Assembly (NCBI RefSeq): GCF_001306115.1
Contig: NZ_LGCL01000015.1
Location: 363,121-427,120, forward strand
Length of the DNA: 64,000 bases
Direction of reading: 5' to 3'
From: Ornatilinea apprima
GTDB lineage: Bacteria; Chloroflexota; Anaerolineae; Anaerolineales; Anaerolineaceae
Made by a program: the position numbers and the translations under genes. Below are positions 53,651 to 62,260 of the stretch, piece after piece. Numbering within the stretch: position 1 is the first letter of the stretch; the number at the start of each line of letters is the position of its first letter. The notes under the pieces are model-generated. The model was not told the DNA's origin. It saw only the letters and a list, made by a program, of their open reading frames with translations, and did no database searches.

Positions 53651-54957
53651 AAATCGCTGTCATCGGTGCCGGTGTGGGCGGCATGTCCGCCGCCTACGAC
53701 CTTGCCAAAGCGGGTCACCAAGTAACCATCTTTGAAGCCGCCGATCACACCGGCGGGCTGGCCGCGGGTTTCAAACAACCGCATTGGAACTGGTCAGTAG
53801 AGAAGTTCTACCATCACTGGTTCCAGACCGACTCATCCATGTTGGGGCTGATCGCCGAACTGGGCCTCTCCGATAAGGTCATGTTCCCGCGCCCGGTAAC
53901 AGTGATGTACCACGAAGGGCGCTTCTACCCCTTCGATTCGATCCTGGCCGCCCTGCTCTACCCCGGTTTGGGCTGGGGACTGGGCAAAATACGCTTTGGG
54001 CTGGTGGGCCTCTATCTGCGTCTGACCAAAAACTGGCGCGCCCTGGAAAAGACCACTGTCGACGCATGGATGCGCAAATGGGCCGGAGACCGTGTCTACG
54101 AGCAGATGTGGGAGCCGATGATGGTCGGTAAATTTGGCGAGAAGTACGCCAAACAGGTCAACATGGCCTGGATGTGGGCGCGCCTGCACGCGCGCACCAC
54201 CCGCCTGGGCACCTTCCAGGGCGGCTTTCAGGCCTTTTGCGACCAGTTCGCTGATATTTTGCGCGGCATGGGGGTGGAGATTCAGCTTTCAACGGCGGTG
54301 ATGAACCTTTCTGCCGCGCCCGAAGGCAAGGTGAGCCTGCAGCTCACCAGCGAGAGCCTGGTGTTTGACCAGGTGCTCAATACCACCTCACCCGCGCTGA
54401 TGGCGCGCATGGCGCCCGATCTTCCGCCAGACTACCTCAAAGGCCTGCTGAACTTAAGAAGCATGGGCGCGGTGGTGATGGTGCTTTCGCTGCGCCAGCA
54501 GCTCTCCGAGCAGGGCTATTACTGGTTCAATCTGCCCAAATCGGCCGGCTTCCCCTTCCTGGCGCTGGTGGAACACACCAATTTCCTCCCCACCGAGCAC
54601 TACGGCGGCGACCATATCCTCTACTGCGGCGATTACCTGGAAACCGATCACGAATACTTCCAGCTGAGCAAAGAAGAGCTGCTGCAGCGCTTCCTGCCCA
54701 GCTTCCAGCGCATTAACCCCAATTTCAAACCCGATTGGGTCAAAGAAAGCTGGCTCTTCCGCACCCATTACGCCCAGCCCATTCCGCTGGTCAACCATTC
54801 CGCCAACATCCCCAGTATTCGCACGCCCATCACGGGGCTGTATTTCGCCAGCATGAGCCAGGTTTACCCGTGGGACCGCGGCACCAACTTCGCGGTGAAA
54901 ATTGGCCGCGAAGCCGCTCAGATGATGTTGAAAGACAGCCAGGCACCAGCCGCGTAA
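53647..54957 (+). CDS. FAD-dependent amine-oxidase/protoporphyrinogen-oxidase-like protein
   Basis: A 436-aa flavoprotein. The Rossmann motif IAVIGAGVGGMSAAYDLAKAG and the following VTIFEAADHTGGLA bind FAD. The mid region (WEPMMVGKFGEKYAKQVNMAWMWARLHARTT) and the C-terminal TGLYFASMSQVYPWDRGTNFAVKIG fit the NAD(P)/FAD amine oxidoreductase (COG1232-like) group. Haem genes are absent nearby, so a role in lipid or sugar modification is as likely as porphyrin oxidation. Translation is coupled to the UPF0104 gene by a 4-base overlap. Confidence 0.88.
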   Translation: MKIAVIGAGVGGMSAAYDLAKAGHQVTIFEAADHTGGLAAGFKQPHWNWSVEKFYHHWFQTDSSMLGLIAELGLSDKVMFPRPVTVMYHEGRFYPFDSILAALLYPGLGWGLGKIRFGLVGLYLRLTKNWRALEKTTVDAWMRKWAGDRVYEQMWEPMMVGKFGEKYAKQVNMAWMWARLHARTTRLGTFQGGFQAFCDQFADILRGMGVEIQLSTAVMNLSAAPEGKVSLQLTSESLVFDQVLNTTSPALMARMAPDLPPDYLKGLLNLRSMGAVVMVLSLRQQLSEQGYYWFNLPKSAGFPFLALVEHTNFLPTEHYGGDHILYCGDYLETDHEYFQLSKEELLQRFLPSFQRINPNFKPDWVKESWLFRTHYAQPIPLVNHSANIPSIRTPITGLYFASMSQVYPWDRGTNFAVKIGREAAQMMLKDSQAPAA

Positions 54958-54972
54958 ATAATGAGTCACCCA

Positions 54973-54996
54973 ACCGGTCCACCAGGGCCGGTTTTT
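54973..54996 (+). terminator. terminator of the UPF0104-oxidoreductase operon
   Basis: ACCGGTCC (54973-54980) pairs with GGGCCGGT (54985-54992), with one G-T pair, followed by TTTTTG. Confidence 0.75.
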
Positions 54997-55030
54997 GTTT
55001 GAAAGCCGGGGCGCCCTCCACCTGTTTTCC

Positions 55031-55330
55031 GCCCACCTGTGGATAAGATTCCATTTCTGGTAAAACTGTGGAGAAAACCTGTGGATAAATGCACACAACA
55101 TTCTTTCAAGTTGAATCCATAAATTGGGGCACCCCTCTTATTGATTAAGAATCACCCATATATGGGGGTTTCATCCTGTGGATAACCCACCTGTGGGAAA
55201 CGCGCATAAGCTTTGTAAAGAGGTAGAACAAAAAACTAATTTAATCGTTTTTTAACATTAGGTTGTCTTAAAATTCAGGCTTTTTTTAGGTTTCCGTAGG
55301 GCTTTCAACTTGTTGGATCGGCGGCTTTCT
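55031..55330. other. chromosomal replication origin (oriC) candidate
   Basis: Three perfect DnaA boxes TGTGGATAA lie at 55038-55046, 55080-55088 and 55177-55185, with near matches TGTGGAGAA (55067-55075) and TGTGGGAAA (55192-55200), all in the same orientation. They are followed by an AT-rich stretch (about 55201-55290) that could unwind. The dnaA gene starts 315 bases downstream. There is no gene in the 657 bases between the preceding operon and dnaA. This is the typical dnaA-adjacent oriC layout. Confidence 0.88.
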
Positions 55331-55338
55331 GCTAGAAT
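55310..55338 (+). promoter_or_regulatory. possible dnaA promoter
   Basis: TTGTTG (55310-55315), 17 bases, TAGAAT (55333-55338). The -35 is weak. It would give a leader of about 270 bases before the dnaA start. Confidence 0.4.
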
Positions 55339-55614
55339 CGCAGTAGCAAACGGAAAACAGAGCCAGAAACTTCGCCCTTTTATTTTCCACGTTTCGGGCT
55401 AATTGAGCGGTTCACATCATACCCATTGCAAATCTCTGCAGTGGGCTTCATATTCCTGCGCCCAATCCAGACCCACCCGAACAGACGGGGGATCGAAAAA
55501 ACGGTGGAGTGTATTCCTCTGCCGGTGGGAACACGAAAAGAAAGAACCAACTTATTGGTGGCTTCAGAGGCGAAGCCGTTTGCGAATCATCATACCTTTG
55601 GGAGAAAGCAGCCC

Positions 55615-56967
55615 ATGAACGGACAGCAGGCCTGGCAGGCAACAGTAGGACAACTTCAGATGGAAATGTCAAAGGCGGCCTTTGACACCTGGGTGCGCAG
55701 CGCGGAATTTGTTGGCCATCAAAACAATACCGTCACCATTGGCGTGCAAAACGCCTACGCGCGCGACTGGTTGGAGAGCCGGCTTTCCTCCACGGTTACC
55801 CGTCTCATTTCTGGAATGCTCAGCGAGCCCCAACAGGTCGAGTTCATTGTCTATCAAAAAGACTACCACGACGGGCCTGTCGAGCTGGAAGAAGAAGCAG
55901 AAGCGCCCGCCAGCGCGCAGGGAGAAAGCGAATCTTCCTCAAGCCAGACGGTCAACCGCTATACCTTCGATAATTTTGTGGTCGGCCCCAGCAACCGCCT
56001 GGCGCACGCCGCCTGCATGGCCGTGGCCGAGAACCCCGCACACGCCTACAACCCGATGTTCCTCTATGGCGGCGTGGGGCTGGGGAAAACGCACCTGTTG
56101 CACGCCATCGGCAATTCAGCGCGCGCCATGGGGTTGACGGTATTGTATGTTTCTTCCGAAGACTTCACCAACGACCTGGTGGAAGCCATCCGCACCCGCA
56201 CCACCGCCGCCTTCCGCGAGCGATACCGCCGCATGGACGTGCTGCTGATTGATGACATCCAGTTCATCGCCGGCAAGGAATCGACTCAGGAAGAGTTCTT
56301 TCACACTTTCAACACCCTGCACGGCCAGGAAAAGCAAATCGTTATGTCGTCTGACCGTCCGCCCAAGGCCATGGTAACCCTGGAAGAACGCCTGCGCTCG
56401 CGCTTTGAGTGGGGCCTGACCGTCGACATTCAGCCCCCCGACCTGGAAACCCGCGTGGCCATCCTGCGCTCCAAAGCGCAGCGCGCCCGGCGCCAGGTTC
56501 CGCCCGAAATTTTGGATTTAATCGCCCGGCGCATTCAATCCAACATCCGCGAGCTGGAAGGCGCGCTGACCCGCGTGCTGGCCTATGCCGACCTGAGCGG
56601 GCAGCCACTCTCCAATGAGCTGGTCTCCAGCGCCCTGGCCGACCTGATTCCGCAGCGCAGCTCGATTGAACCCAACCAGGTGCTGGAAACCGTGGCGGCC
56701 GCCTTCAGCATGCCGCTCGACCGCCTGCTGGGGCGCGAGCGCTCGCGTGAGGTGGCCCTGCCGCGCCAGGTGGCCATGTACCTGCTGCGTGAAGAGATCA
56801 ACATCTCCCTGCCGCAAATCGGTGAGACGTTGGGCGGGCGCGACCACACTACCGTCATGTACGCCTGCGATAAAGTGGCCGACCTGATCGAGCGCGACGA
56901 CCGCTTCCGCCGCCAAATTATCCAGATTCGCGAAAAACTCTACGGCCGCAGTCCGGCCAACGGTTAA
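55615..56967 (+). CDS. dnaA: chromosomal replication initiator DnaA
   Basis: A 450-aa initiator. Domain I is at residues 1-85 (WQATVGQLQMEMSKAAFDTW); domain II is a short acidic linker (about 90-115). The AAA+ domain begins YTFDNFVVGPSNRLAHAA, with Walker A GGVGLGKT at 152-159 and Walker B LLIDDIQF with D213-D214. Domain IV contains GGRDHTTVMYACDKV with D410-H411-T412-T413, which reads the DnaA box. The start is ATG 55615 with GGGAGAAA upstream; an earlier in-frame ATG would add 63 unconserved residues. It is not followed by dnaN; the next gene is convergent. Confidence 0.97.
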   Translation: MNGQQAWQATVGQLQMEMSKAAFDTWVRSAEFVGHQNNTVTIGVQNAYARDWLESRLSSTVTRLISGMLSEPQQVEFIVYQKDYHDGPVELEEEAEAPASAQGESESSSSQTVNRYTFDNFVVGPSNRLAHAACMAVAENPAHAYNPMFLYGGVGLGKTHLLHAIGNSARAMGLTVLYVSSEDFTNDLVEAIRTRTTAAFRERYRRMDVLLIDDIQFIAGKESTQEEFFHTFNTLHGQEKQIVMSSDRPPKAMVTLEERLRSRFEWGLTVDIQPPDLETRVAILRSKAQRARRQVPPEILDLIARRIQSNIRELEGALTRVLAYADLSGQPLSNELVSSALADLIPQRSSIEPNQVLETVAAAFSMPLDRLLGRERSREVALPRQVAMYLLREEINISLPQIGETLGGRDHTTVMYACDKVADLIERDDRFRRQIIQIREKLYGRSPANG

Positions 56968-56994
56968 GGCTTTCGCGTTTTTCTAAGGATGGAG

Positions 56995-57032
56995 AAGAAA
57001 AACAGCAGGCGCGGAATGAACCCCGCGCCTGC
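56995..57032 (-). terminator. terminator of the epimerase-thiolase operon
   Basis: GCAGGCGCGG (57005-57014) pairs with CCGCGCCTGC (57023-57032). On the minus strand the stem is followed by TGTTTTTCTT. Confidence 0.75.
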
Positions 57033-57054
57033 AAACATTAATTCCTGATCATCA

Positions 57055-58074
57055 TCAGGCCGCAGCCTTATTCTGACGCGGGCGGATAACCCCTTCGCTC
57101 ACAAACCAGTCGTAGGCGTCCTTCAGCGCGCGGCGCGCCGGCAGGGGCGCTTCCAGGCGCAGCTCGCGCTGCGCTTTGCGCCCGTCATAATAAAAATAGT
57201 GCCCGGCCAGATTGAGCATTTCCGCCGAGACAGGCAGCGGAAGAAAGTCCTCCAGGCGTTTAAGCAGCCCGGCAGACAACCGCACCACCCTCCCAGGAAC
57301 AACAAAGGGAACCGGCATGCCGCTCAGTTCCGCGATGGCGCGTGTCATCTCCGGCAGAGGCAGGTTCGTGCCAGCTAAAATGTACCGCGCGCCGCGCCGC
57401 CCGTGCTCCAGCGCCGCCAGGTGCCCACTGACCACATCCTCAATGTGCACAACATTCACCCCGCCTTCCACCGACAGGCGCAGCTTGCCGCTCGCCACCT
57501 GCACCACCACCGAGCTGGTCTTGCGGTACACATCGCCGGGGCCGAACACCAGCGCGGGATTGACAATCACCGCGTCCAATCCACCGGCCACCGCTTTTTG
57601 CACTTCCAATTCGGCCAGGTATTTGGAATAGCCGTACGGCCAAATTGCCGGGGGGCAGTTCCAGGCGTGATTCTCGTCCAGCAGGCCGCGCACCGGCGGG
57701 TGAAGCCGCGAGACCTCTGGCACTCCCAGGGCCGCCACCGAGCTGGTATACACCAGGCGACGCACCCCGGCTTTGCGCGCCGCTTTTAACAGCGCGCGCG
57801 TGCCCTCCACCGTAACCGTGTACATGCGGCCGGGGTCTTCGCGCCCGCCCAGCAGCGCCGCCGCATGAAAGACCACATCCACATCCTGCACAGCCGCTTC
57901 CAGCGTTTCCGGCTGGGTCAAATCGCCCAGGGCGTGTTCCACGGGCAGGTCGGCCAGCAATTTGAGCGAACTGGTTTCGCGGTGAAAGGCGCGCACCTGC
58001 ACGCCCTGCTCCACCAGGCGGCGGCAGATCGCCCCGCCAATAAATCCCGTTGATCCGGTTACCAGCGCTTTCAA
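57055..58074 (-). CDS. NAD-dependent epimerase/dehydratase (extended SDR)
   Basis: A 339-aa short-chain dehydrogenase of the extended type. The cofactor loop is TGSTGFIGGAI at residues 7-17, the catalytic Y-x3-K is YGYSK near 147-151 with S in VYTSSVAAL, and VVIHIEDVVSGHLAALE-like NVVHIEDVVSGHL closes the site. It resembles hopanoid-associated sugar epimerase or dihydroflavonol-reductase-like members. The start is TTG 58074, with GGAGGA 8 bases upstream overlapping the preceding stop. Its gene lies 3 bases after the thiolase stop, so the two are coupled. Confidence 0.9.
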   Translation of the reverse strand: MKALVTGSTGFIGGAICRRLVEQGVQVRAFHRETSSLKLLADLPVEHALGDLTQPETLEAAVQDVDVVFHAAALLGGREDPGRMYTVTVEGTRALLKAARKAGVRRLVYTSSVAALGVPEVSRLHPPVRGLLDENHAWNCPPAIWPYGYSKYLAELEVQKAVAGGLDAVIVNPALVFGPGDVYRKTSSVVVQVASGKLRLSVEGGVNVVHIEDVVSGHLAALEHGRRGARYILAGTNLPLPEMTRAIAELSGMPVPFVVPGRVVRLSAGLLKRLEDFLPLPVSAEMLNLAGHYFYYDGRKAQRELRLEAPLPARRALKDAYDWFVSEGVIRPRQNKAAA

Positions 58075-58077
58075 GGG

Positions 58078-59298
58078 CTAGTCCTCCAGCCATTCCACCA
58101 GAGAGGCTTCCCCCTGGCCCACCCCCACGCACAGAGCCGCCAGCCCGTAAAATGGGCGTACCTGGCCGGGGGCGCGGCGGCGCATCTCGTGCAGCAGGGT
58201 GGTGAGAATGCGCGCCCCCGAGCAGCCCAGCGGATGGCCCAGCGCCACCGCGCCGCCGTTGACGTTGGTCCGTTCGACAGGCATCTTCAGCTCGCGCATT
58301 ACCGCCAGCGACTGCACGGCAAAAGCCTCATTCACCTCAAACAGACCGATCTGCTCGATGGAAAGGCCGCTGCGCTGCAGCAGCTTGCCCACCGCCGGCA
58401 CCGGTCCCATGCCCATCATGTCGGGCTGCACCCCGGCCGCTGCCGAGGCCACCACGCGCGCCATGGGGCGCAGCCCCAGTTGGCGGGCGCGCTCGGCGCT
58501 CATCATCAGCAGGGCGGCGGCGCCGTCATTCATACCAGAAGAGTTCCCGGCGGTTACCGTGCCATCCGGGCGGAAGGCGGGCTTCAGGCGCGCCAGCGAA
58601 TCCAGGCTGGTGTCGCGCCGTGGGCGCTCGTCTTGCGTCACCAGCAGGGCTTCCCCTTTGCGCTGCGGAACCGGCACCGGTTCAATTTCCGCTTCAAACC
58701 GTCCGCTGTCCATCGCCGCGATTGCCCGGCGATGGCTTTCCAGCGCAAAGGCGTCTTGCTCTTCGCGGCGGATGGCATACGCGTCCGCGATGCGCTCGGC
58801 GGTCTCGCCCAAGGGGTGTGTGCCGTAGCTGATTTCCATTTTAGGGTTGGGCAGGCGCCAGCCCAGGGCGGTATCCCACAGAGTCAGGTTGCCAAACGCG
58901 TATCCACGCTCTGCCTTTGAGACCACATACGGCGCCCGCGACATGCTTTCCACCCCGCCGGCGATGAAGACCTCTCCCTCGCCGCAGCGAATGGCGCGCG
59001 CCGCCATATTCACCGCCGTCAATCCTGAAGCGCACAGGCGGTTGACCGTAACGCCCGCCACATGCACCGGAAAGCCCGCCAGCAGAGACGCCATGCGCGC
59101 CACGTTGCGGTTGTCTTCACCGGCCTGGTTGGCGCAGCCCAGGTACACTTCCTCCACCAGGGCGGGGTCCAGCCCGCTGCGGCGCGCCAGCGCCTGCAAA
59201 ACCAGGGCCGCCAGGTCGTCGGGGCGTATGCCCGCCAGCGCCCCGCCCAAATTGCCTATTGGCGTGCGCACCGCGTCGATGATCACTGCTTCTGGCAC
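58078..59298 (-). CDS. thiolase / acetyl-CoA acetyltransferase
   Basis: A 406-aa thiolase (degradative/biosynthetic class). The nucleophile is C89 in NRLCASGL; the [21 protein letters not shown] segment carries the catalytic His, and the last cysteine lies in [10 protein letters not shown], where the usual CxGGGxG has one Val instead of Gly. The family condenses or cleaves acyl-CoAs, as in 3-ketoacyl-CoA turnover. The start is GTG 59298 with AAGGAGG upstream. It is the first gene of a pair with the epimerase. Confidence 0.94.
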   Translation of the reverse strand: MPEAVIIDAVRTPIGNLGGALAGIRPDDLAALVLQALARRSGLDPALVEEVYLGCANQAGEDNRNVARMASLLAGFPVHVAGVTVNRLCASGLTAVNMAARAIRCGEGEVFIAGGVESMSRAPYVVSKAERGYAFGNLTLWDTALGWRLPNPKMEISYGTHPLGETAERIADAYAIRREEQDAFALESHRRAIAAMDSGRFEAEIEPVPVPQRKGEALLVTQDERPRRDTSLDSLARLKPAFRPDGTVTAGNSSGMNDGAAALLMMSAERARQLGLRPMARVVASAAAGVQPDMMGMGPVPAVGKLLQRSGLSIEQIGLFEVNEAFAVQSLAVMRELKMPVERTNVNGGAVALGHPLGCSGARILTTLLHEMRRRAPGQVRPFYGLAALCVGVGQGEASLVEWLED

Positions 59299-59554
59299 AG
59301 GTGCCTCCTTTTCGATTAGAATGCCGCCGCGCGGTTTTCGCGGATGAAGTGGACCAATTTTTGAAACATTGGCTTACCTTATAGAAATTTAAGATAGATT
59401 CTATTACAATATTCCTTATAAAGACACAGCAACGCGGTGAAATGAGAAAGATGAAAATGACTGGGGTGGTCAGAACAAACATCTTTTTCCGAACCTGGGG
59501 CGCCAGTTTTCTGGCAGCCAAGAATCAATCATCCATTCTTTCAGGAGTGTGGGA

Positions 59555-61186
59555 ATGCGGCCATTGAAGAAAAAAATGCTGCATATCTTAATCCTGACCG
59601 CCGCCTGCCTGATTCTCTCAGCCTGCGCAACGGGGCCAGATTCCACCGGTTTAGACAATGCCGTCCGCGACGTTGACCCGGTGTTTCGCGAGTATTACCT
59701 CGATCTGGGCGGGGTGGATACTCTGGGAGCGCCCATCTCGCCGCCCTTTGCCGACGGCGGCAACACCTGCCAGTTCACCGTCAACGCGTTGATGTGCTTC
59801 AACCCCTACGACACCAGCACAGACCGCTTCTTCCTCTACCCGCTGGGCAGCGCGCTCAACATCGTCGAATCCCCCGCCAACGCCCTCTCTGAAGAAGACC
59901 CCAACCACCTCTACGGTTACGAAATTTACCCCGACTTTCTGGAAAAATACCACGACCTGAACGGCAGCATCAACGTCGGCCGCCCGCTGACCGGCATCCG
60001 CTACGATGAAGAGCTGCAGCGCATCGAGCAGTATTTTGAAAATCTGGGGTTCTACGCCAACCTGAAAAACGGTCAGAGTGAAGTGCGCCTGCTGCCCTAC
60101 GGCGCCTACATCTGCGACCGCCACTGCCGCTCAACGGAATATGTGGCATTTGCCCCCCACCGCGAAAAGCCCAACATGCCTTTCCTGGCCTCGCTCAACC
60201 GCCTGGGCGGAGTGGAAACCTTCGGCGCGCCGCTCACCGATGATTATCTGGCCAGCGACGGCTATGTGGAACAGGTCTTCGAAAACGCGGTGCTTTACGC
60301 CCCCCCCGATGATCTCTCGCAGGTGCGCCTGCGCCCGCTTCCGCGCCTGCTGGGCATGGTGAGCACCCCGCCCGGGCCCAAGCGCTGGGGGCTGGAAAAC
60401 AATGTCATCTTTATCAATCCGCCAGACGACCCGAACGGTTATCACGTTCCGGTGCTGTTCGATCAGTTCATTGCCAAACACGGCGGCTACGAGCTGTCTG
60501 GGCAGCCTATTGCCGACACCACCTATTACGAAGACAACCTTCCGCGCCAGTGCTACGAAACCTACTGTCTGGATTTTCACCAAAGCGCAGAAGAAAGCCG
60601 CCGGGTGCGCATGGCCCCGCTCGGCTCGCAGTATCTCAAACAATTCGGCGCGGGCCAAACCCCCGTAATTTCCCTCCCCGCGGAAGAAACGCCCCCTGAT
60701 GCCGGTCCGCAAGCCCCGCCTGCGCCCGTTGAGGACTCGGCCCCGCCCGCCGCGCCCGTCACTGGCCCGCAAGAATCAGAAACCGCCCCCCAGGCGGCAG
60801 AAACGGTTCAAGAGCAGCCCACGCCAACCACCCCGCCCGAACCCACCCCCTTCCCGGAGATGACCGGCGACTTGATCTTGCGCGTGGCCGAACAGCGCCA
60901 GGAACTTGCGCCAGACCAGTCGCAAATTCTGTATATTCTGGTGCATCGCGCGCTCAACCTCGAGCCGGTGCCCGGCATTGTGGCGCGCATCACCCTGGTT
61001 ACACCCCGCGGCGAAAGCGTTTACTACACCCCCTCCACCGGCAGCGGTGGACGCACCAGCCTGGCCATCCCGCCCATGCCCGATGTGGAAAACGGCAGCC
61101 TGGTAAGCTACCAGGTATGCCTGGAATTGGATATTGAGCCCGCGGTGTGCGTCTACGAATCCTATCTCATCTGGAGCGGGCCGTAA
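59555..61186 (+). CDS. repeat-containing surface lipoprotein
   Basis: A 543-aa lipoprotein. Signal and lipobox LILSAC (Cys24). Residues 43-361 hold four degenerate copies of a 60-residue unit with an LGG/GG-x3-LG-x-P core, a Q-F/FE step and a VRL-x-PLG end (43-101, 124-185, 208-266, 298-361). The pattern resembles LGFP-type repeats. Then a Pro/Ala/Thr/Glu linker (about 366-425) and a C-terminal Ig-like domain to the end (ILVHRALNLEPVPGIVARI). The start is ATG 59555 with CAGGAG 7 bases upstream. No known family was recognised. A wall- or glycan-binding role is plausible. Confidence 0.78.
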   Translation: MRPLKKKMLHILILTAACLILSACATGPDSTGLDNAVRDVDPVFREYYLDLGGVDTLGAPISPPFADGGNTCQFTVNALMCFNPYDTSTDRFFLYPLGSALNIVESPANALSEEDPNHLYGYEIYPDFLEKYHDLNGSINVGRPLTGIRYDEELQRIEQYFENLGFYANLKNGQSEVRLLPYGAYICDRHCRSTEYVAFAPHREKPNMPFLASLNRLGGVETFGAPLTDDYLASDGYVEQVFENAVLYAPPDDLSQVRLRPLPRLLGMVSTPPGPKRWGLENNVIFINPPDDPNGYHVPVLFDQFIAKHGGYELSGQPIADTTYYEDNLPRQCYETYCLDFHQSAEESRRVRMAPLGSQYLKQFGAGQTPVISLPAEETPPDAGPQAPPAPVEDSAPPAAPVTGPQESETAPQAAETVQEQPTPTTPPEPTPFPEMTGDLILRVAEQRQELAPDQSQILYILVHRALNLEPVPGIVARITLVTPRGESVYYTPSTGSGGRTSLAIPPMPDVENGSLVSYQVCLELDIEPAVCVYESYLIWSGP

Positions 61187-61224
61187 ATTCTCTCGACCCA
61201 AAGGGATAACTTACCCCCTCAACC

Positions 61225-62190
61225 TTAAGGGCGCGCCTCCGCCCACACCTTCACGGTTTCAATCTCCCCCCCGCTGGAATACACATTGATTGTAACCGGT
61301 AATACGCCGCCCGGCTCAAGCGGATCGCCGCTTTGCCAGGTGCGCAGGCCGACCACCTCGCCCAGCGCGTTGTACGCGCCTGCCGCAAGCCTCACCTCGC
61401 GCGCGGGCAGGCCGCCCAGCACGCGCAGTTCCACGCTCACCTGGGCGCTTTTGCCGCCCTCCTCCACCTCAACCTGCGGATCGCTCATTTCCACGTCCAG
61501 GTAACGGCTGGCGTCCGCCGGAACGGGCAGCGCGGTCAGTAGCTCCACCCCAAAAGTGACGCTGGCAGGCAGCGGCGGTGGGAAGGAAACCGCCAGCGGC
61601 AGAGACTGCCCGGCGGGAATGCGGTTGAGCGGTGAGTAAGCCGTTTGTGAGATCAAATCGCCGGTCTGGTTGTTCGCGGCGCGCACCACCAGCGCCACGC
61701 TTTCCACATCCACCGCCTGTGAATTCTTTACCTCAATGAAACACCACGCCCCCTCATCGCGCCCGCGCAGGCAATTCAGCGGACCCAGCAGCACTCCCAC
61801 CGGCGTGGGGCTGGGGATCACATCCGTGGAGGTCTCTGCCGCCGCCGGAATGAGCAGCTGCGTGCCCACCGACATCACGCGCGGATCCACGTCGGGGTTG
61901 GCGTCCATCAATGTTTCAATTGTGATGCCGTACAAAAAGGCGATGCCGCCCATATCCTGCCCGCGGGTAACGGTATGCACGCGCGGGGTGGGTGTGGGAG
62001 AGGGAAACGGCGTGGGCGTACCAGCACTCCAGCCGGGGGTGAGGGTGGCGCGCGGCGTTGGGCTGCTGTAGGGCGTCAGCGCCTGGGTGGGCAGCGGCGG
62101 CGCGGGCGCATCGGTAACGGTTGGCACGGCGGGAGAGCAGCCGCCCAACAACAAACCCACCAACACCAGCCAGCGAAGAAATGTTTTCAT
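61225..62190 (-). CDS. LysM-domain lipoprotein
   Basis: A 321-aa lipoprotein with lipobox LLLGGC (Cys18), a Thr-Pro-rich tether (about 20-70) and one LysM domain at about 71-117 (HTVTRGQDMGGIAFLYGITI, then MSVGTQLLIP), which binds peptidoglycan-type glycans. The C-terminal part (about 130-320) is beta-rich (CFIEVKNSQAVDVESVALVV) and resembles an Ig-like or FxLYD-type domain. No clear ribosome site. It is divergent from the TPR gene at 62261. Confidence 0.9.
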   Translation of the reverse strand: MKTFLRWLVLVGLLLGGCSPAVPTVTDAPAPPLPTQALTPYSSPTPRATLTPGWSAGTPTPFPSPTPTPRVHTVTRGQDMGGIAFLYGITIETLMDANPDVDPRVMSVGTQLLIPAAAETSTDVIPSPTPVGVLLGPLNCLRGRDEGAWCFIEVKNSQAVDVESVALVVRAANNQTGDLISQTAYSPLNRIPAGQSLPLAVSFPPPLPASVTFGVELLTALPVPADASRYLDVEMSDPQVEVEEGGKSAQVSVELRVLGGLPAREVRLAAGAYNALGEVVGLRTWQSGDPLEPGGVLPVTINVYSSGGEIETVKVWAEARP

Positions 62191-62260
62191 CGTTGCGATT
62201 ATAACACGCGCCCATTTTGCCAGCCTTGCCCCGCGTCCAAGCCTGTGCTAAACTCAAAAC

